From Plasmodiophora brassicae (lineage: Eukaryota; Endomyxa: Phytomyxea; Phytomyxea; Plasmodiophorida): a stretch of DNA of 64,000 bases. Below are positions 44,627 through 55,025 of the stretch, piece by piece. A program made the translations under genes and the position numbers. Below the pieces are notes generated by a model. The model had not been told where the DNA came from. It saw only the letters and a list, made by a program, of their open reading frames with translations, and ran no database searches. The first letter of the stretch is position 1, and each line of letters starts with the position of its first letter. The stretch lies in assembly GCA_036867785.1 (NCBI GenBank), contig CP145418.1, forward strand, positions 372,001-436,000, written 5' to 3'.

Positions 44627-45890
44627 TCATGTCGCGTTCGGCGAGTCATTCAGCGCCACACACGTCGCCGGTTTCTGATGCCCTTGGTATTCCAGAACAG
44701 CGTCGCCACTGCTTAGATCCCATAGTCGTGCCGTCTTGTCCGAAGAGGCTGCACGTATCGCGCCCGTCAAGACCACAATGCTACCATGAAACACGAGCGG
44801 TCGTACCTGTGACCAGGTACGCGCTGTCGGCAGAGAACGAGCAGTCCCACACCCATGCTTTGTGGCCCGTCAGCGTCTGGGACAGCTCACAGTTGTCTGC
44901 TAGGTTCCAGATCTTGACAGTGCGATCTGCAGACGTCGTCGCCAGGTATCGCACGTCGGGTGATATGAGGCACTTCAGCAAGTACGTATTGTGCGCTGAC
45001 ACGGTTTGAAGTATCCTTGGTTGAGGTTCGCCAGCCAGTGACCTGCTCACGAGCGTTTAGGGCAGACCGGGCGTTGATTGCGCACTCATCATACCAGGTC
45101 GTGAACTTGCCATTCGTGTTCGCAGCCGCAATGACCGACGCGTCACTGGCAACCGACACGGAGCGTAGGCTGCTCTTGTCTTCGGGAACCTGCACCCGTC
45201 GTCAAACCCCCAAGACGTGACGCAAGAACGTCGCCACTGACCAAGGTCGTGGAGAGTTTCCCAGCCGTCAAATCGTAGATACGCACATGGCCAGCCTCAT
45301 CGACAGCAACGATCTCGCCCTACAAGGCCCGCGCTATCTCTGAATTGCCATGCGGCGATAGACGACCCCGAGTACCTGGTTTGGGTGCAGGGCGGCGTCG
45401 TTGACAGGGCTGCCATTGGACAGGTCCTTCTGGCACGTTCCCGCCCGGATGTCCCAGATCTTGATCATGCCGTCCTCGGACGCGGAGAACATCCACTTGC
45501 TCTCCTTCTGGAAGCCGATCGCCATCACGTTCGCCTTGTGCCCATTCAGGCACCTTATCTGCTCACACCCACACGTCAGGCCACACGCGGCCCTGACGCA
45601 CACCGACGAATCATCGAACGTGGCTCTGGTTCTGGTTCAGTGTGGGGATATCATAGAGCCGGACGCTGGGGTTGCCGGCGGCCGCCAGGATCTGCTTGTC
45701 GGCGGTGATGTCGAGCCGGTTGACCTGCTACACACACACACGGTCAGGCGGCGCACGGGTGCGGGCCCAGCCGCCCGCCTGCACGTACCGAGTCCGGGTG
45801 CGGGATCGACTGGCGGCACTGCGCCGACGTCGCCTGCCACAGCTTGATCGACCCGTAGCCGGCCGTCGCAAGGACGACGCTTGCCGCCAT
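44627..45890 (-). CDS. LST8: LST8/GbetaL WD40 subunit of TOR complexes
   Basis: Seven exons (45890-45789, 45727-45620, 45558-45376, 45319-45242, 45189-45095, 45042-44807, 44748-44627), all introns 52-61 bases and in phase, give 307 residues (yeast Lst8 is 303). The seven WD40 blades follow LST8 order: [50 protein letters not shown] then [36 protein letters not shown], and [20 protein letters not shown] joined to [15 protein letters not shown]8 sits on the TOR kinase domain in TORC1 and TORC2. The density of introns is the highest in the window. A CA/TG microsatellite lies in intron 1. Confidence 0.95.
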
Positions 45891-46003
45891 TATCGGATTT
45901 CGCCAACGGACTATCAGGAGGCCGACGAGATGGGTCGTATCAACCAGTTCATTACGACGTGTCGCAGTTGTGGCAGGGACGCGTCACTCTCGGAGCGCTC
46001 GGG

Positions 46004-46744
46004 TCAGAGCTTCGACAGCATGCGGGCGGCTTCCTTCAGGGACGGCGACATCTTCCAGTCGGACTCCTTGGTCGTGTAGTCCAGGGCATGGGGCATCAGC
46101 AGGTACAGGTGCACGAGCACGTCCCGGTAGGCACGCCGGCCGTCGCTCCAGACCCATTCGCCGGGGACGATGCCGCCCACCTTCCAGCCGGATTTACGCG
46201 CGAGCGCGCCGCGCTCCAGGCCCTGGGCGGTCGTCACCTGGACGATGTCGATCCTGCCGCGCCGAGCGATCTCCTCCATGTACGGCCAGTAGTACTTGGA
46301 CAGCGGCCCGCGATGCTCCGGGTGGGCCACCGTCGCCAGCAGCTTGTAGGCGCGCTCGTAGGGCAACATCTGCATGCCGGTCGCCAGCGTGATCACACCG
46401 TCGGGGCGGCAGAACACGATGACCAGGTACGGTTTCGCGCGTTCGTGCTCGGCGTCGCTCTTGCAGACGTCCGTCTCGTACCACTTCCTGGTCAGCATCA
46501 TGCGCCTGGACGTGTGATGCAGCGCCGAGAAGTACGTCGCGTACAGGTGCAGGACGCGGTCGATGTCCTTCTCGGCCATCGGGCGCACGACCCACCCATC
46601 GTCGAACGGCATCGGGAACCACGGCCACGCCAGCGCCGGCAGCGCTCGCACGTCCCGCGTCGAACACGACACCGAGTTCGCCATCGAATCAAAGTTCCCA
46701 TACCCTTCGCGGGCGTTGGCCGCCGGCGTCCCTGGCAATGCCAT
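46004..46744 (-). CDS. GNAT-like acetyltransferase-fold protein
   Basis: Single exon, 246 residues from the ATG at 46744. The middle shows a GNAT-like pattern: WVVRPMAEKDIDRVLHLY at the start, then YLVIVFCRPDGVITLATG, the probable CoA-loop segment LLATVAHPEHRGPLSKYY and IDIVQVTTAQGLERGALARKSGW. The C-terminal part ends in predicted helices. GNAT proteins transfer acetyl or other acyl groups from CoA; the acceptor here is unknown. The classic Q/R-x-x-G-x-G/A motif is not perfectly kept, so catalysis is not certain. It lies 113 bases upstream of LST8 on the same strand, but nothing suggests co-transcription. Confidence 0.65.
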   Translation of the reverse strand: MALPGTPAANAREGYGNFDSMANSVSCSTRDVRALPALAWPWFPMPFDDGWVVRPMAEKDIDRVLHLYATYFSALHHTSRRMMLTRKWYETDVCKSDAEHERAKPYLVIVFCRPDGVITLATGMQMLPYERAYKLLATVAHPEHRGPLSKYYWPYMEEIARRGRIDIVQVTTAQGLERGALARKSGWKVGGIVPGEWVWSDGRRAYRDVLVHLYLLMPHALDYTTKESDWKMSPSLKEAARMLSKL

Positions 46745-47056
46745 AGCGGTTTCTGGTGTGAGGGTCGGCACACCTCGGCGCTGGGGCAGAACACGTCGCA
46801 GACAGCGCTCACGTGACCTGCAACGAGGTCAAGCATGACAGGCAGGGACCCCACACTCGTCACATATAGGACCAGGCGTGTTTCCGGCCGATGGGCGGGA
46901 CGCACCCATGGCTGGGACTTGAACGGGACCGGTATGTAACCATCAGCCGTTATCCCTGCCACTGCTGGAATAGTACACGTGGAACGATCTGATGCGCTTA
47001 GGACTAATGATGGTCTCGCGGGTACCACCCGCGCCCTTAGTCTTCATCCCCATCCG
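46745..47056. promoter_or_regulatory. Divergent promoter region
   Basis: The 312 bases between the divergent starts of the GNAT-like and AN1 genes. No motif was recognised beyond moderate AT richness near 46970-47000. Confidence 0.4.
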
Positions 47057-47389
47057 ATGGCGTCGCTCTCGGCCGACGACCGCGCCCTGATGATGGTGGC
47101 GTTCGCCGACGACGACCGCGTCCCGCAAGTCGTCGACTCGTTGCTCGCCCTGGCGACGTCATCGGTGGGGACTCGGCAGCAACCGGGACGCATGCGCTGC
47201 GGGATGGGAGGCTGTGGACGACGTGTCACGCTGGCTGGCGCGTACGCGTGCCGTTGTGGCCGCACGTACTGCCAGGCGCACCGCCCCAGCGAATCGCACG
47301 ACTGCACGTTCGACTTCAAGGCGTTCGGCCAGCAGATCCTGCGACGCGACAACCCGATCGTCCGGACGCGCAAGGTCGTCCCGATCTAA
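47057..47389 (+). CDS. AN1-type zinc-finger protein
   Basis: Single exon, 110 residues. The C-terminal half is one AN1 finger with cysteine/histidine ligands in order: CGMGGC, then CRCGRTYC, QAH and SESHDC, followed by the conserved FDFKAFG tail. AN1 proteins (ZFAND/SAP families) act in ubiquitin and proteasome-linked stress responses. There is no A20 finger or ubiquitin-like domain. The N-terminal ~45 residues are acidic and helical. Its stop lies 40 bases from that of the convergent RING gene. Confidence 0.92.
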   Translation: MASLSADDRALMMVAFADDDRVPQVVDSLLALATSSVGTRQQPGRMRCGMGGCGRRVTLAGAYACRCGRTYCQAHRPSESHDCTFDFKAFGQQILRRDNPIVRTRKVVPI

Positions 47390-47429
47390 ATACCCAATCA
47401 TGTCGTCACTGTATTCGCGGGGACTAATA

Positions 47430-48044
47430 CTAGACCGTGAACGCGACGAAGATCGGGATGCGGCAGAGCGGGCAGGTCGCTGCCGGCGCCAGCGCGATCC
47501 ACTCGTCGATGCAGGACTGGTGGAACGAGTGGAAACAGGGCAGGGTTCGTAATGGTTCGCCGTCGACGAACGGCGATAGGCAGATGGAACACGGGAACCT
47601 GGTGCCATCGGCGGTTGCCTTGTACGCGTCGACCGGTAGGTCGTCGAGCCATCCTCGAAGCTGGATCGCGAAGCGCGGTGGCCTGGGATCGGGTGGCGGT
47701 GCCAGGATGGATTCTAGTTTCGACCGCAGGATGAACTCGAGGCAGCGACCGGTGACGAACGCGACGGCGACCGGGACCCAGGTTCGGGGTTCGTGCGTCG
47801 CCAGGTCAGGACGACAGTTGATGGCGATGAACAGAGCGAGGCACATGGCGTTCAACGTAACGACGACGCCGATGAAGCGGCGCGGCATGAGTTGCAGGCA
47901 CATGGCGACGTAGAACCCGAGCGTTTTCGTCAGGAACGCGTCGGCCATCCATGCGAACAGGGCGATGTTCGCCAGGATCACGACGCAGAGCGTAGACAGG
48001 GCCAGGCTGCGCCCTGCACGACCGATCAGCGCCCGGGTCAGCAT
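47430..48044 (-). CDS. Multi-pass membrane RING-H2 E3 ubiquitin ligase
   Basis: Single exon, 204 residues. Up to four hydrophobic segments fill the N-terminal half (for example [17 protein letters not shown] and [19 protein letters not shown]). A RING-H2 finger lies at the C-terminus: [27 protein letters not shown] and CPLCRIP, with the C3H2C3 order. Such proteins work with E2 enzymes in ER, Golgi or plasma-membrane ubiquitination. The same strand continues 180 bases upstream into the novel membrane-protein gene cluster. Any functional link to it is speculation. Confidence 0.92.
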   Translation of the reverse strand: MLTRALIGRAGRSLALSTLCVVILANIALFAWMADAFLTKTLGFYVAMCLQLMPRRFIGVVVTLNAMCLALFIAINCRPDLATHEPRTWVPVAVAFVTGRCLEFILRSKLESILAPPPDPRPPRFAIQLRGWLDDLPVDAYKATADGTRFPCSICLSPFVDGEPLRTLPCFHSFHQSCIDEWIALAPAATCPLCRIPIFVAFTV

Positions 48045-48224
48045 TGCTGGACGGTGGCATGCAGGAACGAGGGGTCACTCAAATGGGGCTCGACCCAGGG
48101 AGCGGCCGCGGGCGCGGTGCCCAATTTAGGGCCGATCCGACGGCAGCTGCCAGCTCAGAACGCCCATTGCTCCCCAAGATAGATACCGTATCTGTATCTA
48201 GGCGCCAACGACACGTCGTTCGGG

Positions 48225-48974
48225 TCAAACCTTGACGGCTTCATCGTAGGCAGGTGGTGGTGGTGGCATCTGCCTAGCATGCCAGTGTGGACCTGTCGTG
48301 GCAAGCGCGTCCGGCTGTGGTGCAAGTACAGGCGCCACCCGCCCTGGCCGGACCGCGTTGGCGTCTTGGAGATTGACGGCGAACTTCAAGCGGCGACGCC
48401 GCAACGACGTGAAGACGATGAGGGAGACCAGGACAAACAGGCAAACGGATCCGCCGATAATGATACGATTCGCCAGAACGTCGCCGATCGGCACGGCTGC
48501 GCGTTTGCGAGTTCCCGTGACCACCGCTTTCGCCGACGCCTCCTTATCCTTGATCTGCGAGTAAACATCAGCCCTGGGATAGCGTGGACTGAGCAATTCA
48601 GTTCGTAGGTACCGCATACTCGAGGTAGCAGTCGACGACAGCGCCACCTATAGAACTGGGGCACGTGACCCGCGTCCACTTCCGATCGAACTCGAGATGC
48701 GTGGGCATGTTGTCGTCCCGGCACGTCCACGGCTCATCTGTCCCGCGCCGACGAGGATTCAGGCGACATCTCTGGCAAACAGGACGCGCGGGCACATACA
48801 GACGAATGCCGGACCTGGTGCGCGCGTACACGTAACCGTCGACGGCCTATACGTGCTGATTTCGGAGGACTCGTGCAGTCTCAGTCGAGGACCGCGGAAC
48901 GTTATAACGCTGCCGCGGGCAATGGCACACATGAGCAAGGCCGATGCGAACACGACCCTGAGAACCGGCACCAT
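48225..48974 (-). CDS. Novel single-pass membrane protein family, member A (PPxY tail)
   Basis: Three exons (48974-48800, 48737-48613, 48554-48225), intron phases 1 and 0, give 209 residues. A signal peptide (VLRVVFASALLMCAIARG) is followed by the family ectodomain with STYRPSTVTC, WTCRDDNMP, FDRKWTRVTC and CYLEYA. Then come a transmembrane helix (IIGGSVCLFVLVSLIVFTSL), an RRRR stop-transfer stretch and a cytoplasmic tail ending PPPPPAYDEAVKV. The PPxY motif suits WW-domain partners such as NEDD4-type ligases. It lacks part of the FDVTF strand region seen in the other members. Function unknown; the shared exon structure with members B to E makes the gene model solid. Confidence 0.82.
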
Positions 48975-49250
48975 CCTTTGTAGAGCGAAAAATGTCGACT
49001 CTGCGTTGTGGGTCGCGCGTCTCGCCTCCGACGCCGCAAGGCCGTTTGGCAATCGGGATCGGGCGGGCATGGCGACGCCGACACGTAGAGTCACGTACGG
49101 TTTGCAGGCACAATCCGCAATCGGAACCGCAGGGAAAGGTCGTGTGGGTCCAGCACGACCTGTCCGTTGCTTAAGCGTCGCCAGAAACTCCAATTTGCAG
49201 CCGTATAAGGACACGAAGAATCGTTGTACTGCTGCACCTCGACGGGTACG

Positions 49251-49974
49251 TCAGGCATTGACGGCTTGGCAGTATGTAGGCGGAGGTGGGACCGTTTGCC
49301 CAGGATGGTACTGTGGCGCGGTCGCGACATGCGAACCTGGCTGCATGACAACTGGCTGGAGGGTCGGCTGCTGGGCCGTATAGCTGGTCTGGCTGCTCAG
49401 CCATCGACGGCGACGACGGCGACTTTGTATACAATGAAGAATGATGCTGATTAAGACGACAGCACCGATGACGCCGCCCACGATCGCGCCGACGCTGACC
49501 TTCTTCTTAATCTAGCGCGCCACTCTGTACGTAAGTTGACGTATCATAACAGGTGGTCCCATGCATACCGCGTATTCAAGGTAGCAAGTGGACTTGTCAA
49601 CATAGCCCGAATCTGGAAGACGGCACGTCACCTGCGTCCACCTCTGGTCGAACGCGAGACTGCTGGGCATCCGTCCGTCCCGACAGGACCACCTCGCAAC
49701 TACGCAGGGTATTGCCCACTCAGATGAAGCCATATCTGACCAGAAACGCTGACGTACAAACAACGTCCTGACCGGCTCTGTGCGTACACGTAACAGCATG
49801 CGGATGGTACGTCTTCACGTCGGAGAACGGGTGCATTTTCAATCGGGGACGTCGGAACCACGCGTTGGTGTAAGACCCCACCCGAAACGTCACGTCGAAC
49901 TCCTGCCAGACATTCTCCGCAATCGCACGCGACCATATGACGGATACGACAACCGTAGTGAGAAGTAGCGTCAT
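49251..49974 (-). CDS. Novel single-pass membrane protein family, member B (PPxY tail)
   Basis: Three exons (49974-49758, 49699-49569, 49511-49251) with introns of 58 and 57 bases, phases 1 and 0, give 202 residues. It has a signal peptide, then FDVTFRVGSYTNAW, RRPRLKMHPFSDVKTYHP, VTCTHRAGQ, WSCRDGRMPSSLAFDQRW and STCYLEYA. The membrane segment is VGAIVGGVIGAVVLISIILH, followed by six arginines. The tail ends PPPPTYCQAVNA, again a PPxY motif. Exon 2 has exactly 131 bases, as in members C and D. The even cysteine count in the ectodomain suggests disulphides. I know of no described family with this pattern. Confidence 0.85.
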
Positions 49975-50362
49975 CCTCGCTAGCACGACGTCGTCGTTGC
50001 AAGTAGGTGTTTGACGCTACACCGCTCCGTCGACGCCGCGGCAAGACTGCGTGACCGGTGTCAGGGTCACCTCTCGAGTCCGGCGCGTACGGCGTTCCAC
50101 GCCATTGTCGCCTGTAAGGCCAAGGTCTCAGAGGCATCGTACTCGACGTTGACGAATGGCTGTTCACTTGGAGCCGGCAACTCAAAATTGCATGGCCAAA
50201 TCTGCTGAGGAAGACTCTGGAACTTCGTGTAGATCAGGCACTGTCGTCGGCTTGGCTGCAGGAATTACGAAAACGTAAACGACTAGTGCAAATCGTTTGG
50301 AGAGGTATGCACTTGGTCATCAAGACAGGTTTGGGGGCATTCTCACCGTGTACGCGGGTTCA

Positions 50363-50994
50363 TCAGTGTATCGACCGGTCAAAGCGATGCCGAACATCAG
50401 TCGAGTTCAACTTGGAGAACGAAATGCGTCGCCGTCGGCGAAGTCGCCCGTGACCGGAAACGGCGAGTGCGATCAAGGCGACGGCAACGAATACGCCGGC
50501 CGCGATTTCACTCAGTCTGATGGTCCTCCTAATCTGCTCATCGGCTAGTCAGATCAACAGCAGAGAACAGCATATGATTGACACGTACAGAATATTCAAG
50601 GCGACAGGAGGAAGTGTCAACTGAGCCTGAACGCGGGGCACTGCAGGTTACCCGAGTCAGCGACCTGTCGAACGCGAGACCGTTGGGCATCTCGAAGTCC
50701 CAGCATGACCATTGTTCGTCTACGATTTACCCAGCACGTCAACGACTTAGCTATCGACTCGACCAGCCACGCGAACGTACAGAAAAAGCCTTGCCCGGCG
50801 TGGTGAATGCACGTCACGGAACGTGGGTTGTACGTGCTGACCTCAGACGGCACAACGCTCTGCAATCGCGGACGACGAACCCAGTCTGAGGTGACTTCCC
50901 CAGGCAGGAACGTCACGTCGAACGTGTCCCAGCGGGACTTGGCCGTGACACACGACCAGATGACAGCGGAGACACATACAACAGGAAGCCTCAT
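50363..50994 (-). CDS. Novel single-pass membrane protein family, member C
   Basis: Three exons (50994-50781, 50719-50589, 50533-50363), phases 1 and 0, give 171 residues. Signal peptide MRLPVVCVSAVIWSCVTA; ectodomain with WDTFDVTFLPGEVTSDWV, RRPRLQSVVPSEVSTYNP, VTCIHHAGQGFF, WSCWDFEMPNGLAFDRS, TRVTC and CRLEYS. The membrane helix is IAAGVFVAVALIALAVSG, followed by an arginine-rich stretch and a short tail without PPxY. It is a close copy of member D, about 1.9 kb away in the same orientation, so the pair arose by tandem duplication. The short tail suggests ligand binding or adhesion without direct WW recruitment. Confidence 0.82.
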
Positions 50995-51599
50995 CGGCGG
51001 GCGGCCACGTTCTTCGTTGACTGTCGTGCCCACAGCACATACCAGATCGCGTGCCCAGCACGCTACCCGCTTGGATTCTGCATGATGTCCGCGTGCCCAT
51101 GTGGCCACGCGACCCTACCCAGGTCACTCTGTTTCCACCCTCGATACACTACGTCCCATGCGAACGCTCTTTGCGTTGTCGTAGCGTTAGTGCATTGTCC
51201 ACTTCATTGACAATTGGGGTTGGCGTTCGACACGACCGACAAAGGAGATCGCGTCTGTAACGGTGACGTCGATGCGGTTAATCCTGCGGACTGGAAACGC
51301 GATTCGACACCCCATCGTGGGCCGAAATAAAACAGCTGAGCGATTTCGGGTATCTCAGGGGCACCTGGACCGTTACCAACATATGCACCCTGGTCGTTCT
51401 ACTGGCATCCTGTTACCGCGTGCGTAATCGTGTGCGAGCCATTCACCCGTTTCAACTCTCGTTTAACACATTTGGAACAAAGTACGGTGTCCATAAGAAC
51501 GCAAGCCTGTCAAATATAAGCTGGTCCTCTAGATAACCCGTAGCTGGCTAAGCAGGGTACGATACGTGCTATAGAGTGTCATGTCTTATACCCACGTAT

Positions 51600-52140
51600 T
51601 GCTCGCAGTTCGGCAACTTGATAGTAGTATCTCACAGTGTCAAACGCGAGCCGTTTGGCGTTTGGTGGTCGAGAGACACTATTAATGCGCTTCTTACATA
51701 GGACGCCACGAGTCCTACAACGACTGCCTGACCGATTACGTTGCCGTACTCAAAACCCCCTGGCTAGTTTCGTGAGCGCACGATACCGAATCTGAGGGGA
51801 GGGCGCGTCTTGATGTTGGAGTGGACGCTCTATTGCTGATTGGAGCGTTGCCAATCATCGGTGACCTCCCCCGACAGGAACGTCAGCGTCGGGCGTGTCC
51901 CACCGACACTTGGCGATTACTCACCAGCATACTCACACAAGACGCCTCCTCTGGGCAGCAGCAGCATCAGGCAAACAGCCCTTTACCACGAGGCAGATCT
52001 GGGTTTGCTGCTCTGTCATGGGTCATAGCCTCCTATCACAAGCTGTTGAAAACGCTCCAGGGAGGGTGGCATGGCCTTGATTCGAAACTTAAATGGTTAT
52101 GCGGTTGCAACAACTCCCAGATAGGCATCTTCATGTACTG
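51600..52140 (-). pseudogene. Decayed copy of the novel membrane protein family
   Basis: Between members C and D, two patches still align with the family. Bases 51637-51670 match the exon-2 core that encodes LAFDRS, and 51790-51930 match the exon-1 region encoding the signal peptide and FDVTF strand. No open frame spans them and the membrane exon is not recognisable. It is therefore a relic of a third tandem unit, and shows birth-and-death turnover in the cluster. Confidence 0.6.
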
Positions 52141-52266
52141 AAACTGACTGTCGCTGAACTGCGAGAATGACGAAAACGTAAATGACTGCAGCAAATCGTT
52201 TGGAGAGTATTCAGTTGGCCGGCAAAGACAGGTTTGGGGACATTGTAACTGTGTACGCGGGGTTCG

Positions 52267-52900
52267 TCAGTGAATCGACCGGACAAGGCGATGATGAACA
52301 TCCGTCGAGATCAACTTGGAGAATGAAATGCCGCTGCGGCGAAGTCGCTCGTGAACGGAAACTGCGAGAGCGATCAAGGCGAGGGCAACCAATACACCGA
52401 CCGCGATTTCATCCAATTTGACTGTCCTCCTAATCTGCTCACCGGCTCGTCAGACCAACAGCAGTGAGAGCAGTACATGGTTGACACGTACAGAATATTC
52501 GAGGCGACAGGAGGAAGTGTCAACTGAGTCCGAAAGCGGGGCACTGCAGGTTACACGGGTCAGTGACCTGTCGAACGCGAGACCGTTGGGCATCTCGAAA
52601 TCCCAGCATGACCATTGTTCGTCTACGTACGATGTACCAGCACGTCAGCGATTTAGCGATTGACCCGACCAGCCATGCGACCATACAGAAAAAGCCTTGC
52701 CCGGCGTGGTGAATGCACGTCACGGAACGTGGGTTGTACGTTCTGACCTCAGACGGCACAACGCGCTGCAATCGCGGATGGCGAACCCAGTCAGTGGTGA
52801 CATCCCCAGGCAGGAACGTCACGTCGAACGTATCCCAGCGCGACTTGGCCATGGCACACGACCAGATGACAGCGGAGACACATGCAACAGGAAGCCTCAT
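52267..52900 (-). CDS. Novel single-pass membrane protein family, member D
   Basis: Three exons (52900-52687, 52622-52492, 52434-52267), phases 1 and 0, give 170 residues. It is the tandem sister of member C: the same signal peptide type (MRLPVACVSAVIWSCAMA), WDTFDVTFLPGDVTTDWV, HPRLQRVVPSEVRTYNP, VTCIHHAGQGFF, the exon-2 core, and a membrane helix IAVGVLVALALIALAVSV. The arginine-rich stretch after the helix is shorter than in C and there is no PPxY. Exons 1 and 2 are the same lengths as in C (214 and 131 bases). Intact splice sites and frame in both sisters argue that both are functional. Confidence 0.82.
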
Positions 52901-53811
52901 CAGTGGGTGGCCACGTTCTTCGTTGGCAATTTGACTGACGCTCGACCGGACAGACACAGGACGTCGCTTCCGTTTCGGTGACGTCAATGCGATTAATCCT
53001 GCGGATTGGAAGCGATTCAGCACCCCATTGAGGGTCGAAATGACGATTTGGTCAAACACACCAGAACCCTTATCAAACATATTCTGAACGTTTCTATGGC
53101 ATCCCGTTGCCGCATGCGTACGCGTATGCGAACCATCCACCCGCTTTAACCTTTCATTCAATTACAGACGTCCAGCGCCGTTTGAGAGTCGATATAGCGT
53201 AGGCCTCGGCGCCTGCGTGGTCATGTGCCCTCGCAGAGTATGAATGCGAGATTCCTACCGGAGCAGACCACCGGCTGGGCCCGCCATTCACCATTGCAGG
53301 ATACCCAGGGATAAGAACGGGGACACGCTTAACGCCAAACATATTATGTCCAGCCATAAGAACGTAAGGCTGACAGTATAAGCTGGTAGCCTGGATAACC
53401 CGTAGCAGAGTGTCATGTCTCACTCCCATGCACTGTCCGCAGTTCGGCAACTTTGAACACGTGCCGAAGTCCTATTTCATTCCTAAGCAGGGACCGAGCA
53501 GTACATTCTGGCATTGCCTCGATGACATGCGGATCGCGAAGGACGCGTCGCTTTCGACTTCGGCAGTTCCCATGAACTAGGCAAGCGTAGCCATCGTTTT
53601 TCAGCAGCAATGCCTCTTGGGGCACGATCGTCGTCAGACACGTCGGCCGTCAGGTCTAAAAATATGGTCCAAACCGAACACTCGGTCAGCTATGCTCTGC
53701 GTGCGCAGGTTTATTTCCGGTCACCCTCGCAGTCTGCGCGGTCCAGCGGGTGGCCGGACGGCGGACAGCTTCTGCATCAGAATTCAAGCGTCGCCGCCCG
53801 TGTCAGCAAGA

Positions 53812-54639
53812 ATGGTGCGATTGCTCGTTGCTGTTGCTGCAACTGCGATGTGGTCGTACGCGTTCGCGAAGAACCTGAGGAATGTCGGGGGGAGGTTCGA
53901 CGTAACGTTTCGGCCGAACGAGTTCACTTCCGGTGTGTTTGCCCGTCCCCGCTTGCAGATGCACACGTTCTCCGACGTCAAGACGTACCATCCAGGTTCG
54001 GTGAAATGCACGCACGAGGCCGGTCAGGGTGTTTTCCGTACGTCGATATGTCATGTCGGGTCATGCGCGTAACTGAGTAGCTGTCTCTGGTGTGGTTCAG
54101 ATGAGAGCTGGTCGTGCCGGGACTGGTGGATGCCACGCCATCTCGAGTTCGAGAGGAGGTGGACGCGGGTCACCTGCGATACTCCGGGCTTCGATCGTCT
54201 TGTTGATATCTCGACCTGCTATCTTGAGTACGCTGTAAGGACGACCTTGTATTGTTTCAAGCAGTATCCGGTTAGACCCACAAGTTAATGTGTTCAGGTC
54301 AAGGAGAAGCCTGGCGTCGCTGCGAAATCGTCCCGCGGTCGGAAGACGGGTGGCAGGGCCGCCCGCGTTGTGGAAGTGGAGCGAGTTCGATTTGAACAGA
54401 AGCGAGTCAACGTCGGTGCGATTGTGGGCGGAATCGCCGGCTTCCTTGTCCTCGTTCTCGCCATCCTTCTTGCTGTGCGACAGAGCCGGCGCCGCCGCAT
54501 GCTGAGCGCGCAGGCGAGCACTGCCCAGCAAACGATTCTTACGCCTGTTGTATTGCAGCCCAGCTCGCTGGTCATGACCACGATGCCGCACCCTTCTGGA
54601 CAAGCCCCTCCTTCGTCTGCTCCATACTACCAAGGCTGA
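53812..54639 (+). CDS. Novel single-pass membrane protein family, member E (opposite strand)
   Basis: Three exons (53812-54037, 54101-54234, 54298-54639), introns of 63 bases each in phases 1 and 0, give 233 residues, the longest member. Signal peptide MVRLLVAVAATAMWSYAFA; ectodomain with RFDVTFRPNEFTSGVFARP, MHTFSDVKTYHP, VKCTHEAGQ, WSCRDWWMPRHLEF, TRVTCDTPGF and STCYLEYA. An extra basic juxtamembrane stretch leads to the helix VGAIVGGIAGFLVLVLAILL and RRRRM. The tail is Gln/Pro/Ser-rich and ends SAPYYQG, a degenerate form of the PPxY ending in A and B. The opposite orientation relative to A to D suggests an inversion. Confidence 0.83.
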
Positions 54640-55025
54640 AGAGCTGCACGACGTTTCCGATGGTTTTGATAAATGTTGTCTCACCTGCTCCCGTTTGCGA
54701 GATGTCGATATCAGCAGTCTGATTGTGAGGCAGCGCCGTACATTAGGCGATGGACAGGAGACCCTTGTTCGCTAGCCGTCTTTAGGTCAAAGAGAAGAAC
54801 ACAGACCCAGGATGGACCAGCGTCTCTGACACGTTGCGGCGTCGGCCCCGGCTGCTACTGCATAACTCACCAGTGCCTAATAAATGTGGGTTCGGCATCA
54901 GAAGCAGCGTATCGGTTGGCGGGAACTTGCCGTTCTGTGGCAGGTTCCGATGCCGCGTGCGAGCACGTCCCCATGACTGACTCGTCCCGAGTCAACGACG
55001 CGGTCATGCTGTCACACAGACCACG
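54640..55025. other. Intergenic region with possible relic of the membrane-protein family
   Basis: Bases 54695-54815 weakly resemble the end of exon 2 and the start of exon 3 of member E (for example gtcgatatc, and taggtcaaagagaag against member E's exon-3 start). This may be another decayed copy. Otherwise the interval is the 5' flank of the receptor gene. Confidence 0.3.

Larger units (their letters stand above)
50245..53460. repeat. Tandem segmental duplication containing members C and D
   Basis: The units at about 50245-51620 and 52150-53460 are alignable through the genes and their upstream flanks (offset 1906 at the start codons). Shared flank landmarks include the segment starting gtgacgtcgatgcggttaat near 51260, matched near 52980, and the block containing gcagttcggcaact near 51610, matched near 53438. 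Between the units lies a more diverged third copy. Divergence is modest by eye, so the duplication is recent compared with the split between A, B and E. Confidence 0.8.

Noticed and set aside
47430-54639. RING ligase and novel membrane-protein cluster as one operon-like unit
   Set aside because: The genes have separate gaps, member E is on the other strand, and nothing indicates polycistronic transcription; adjacency alone was not taken as function.
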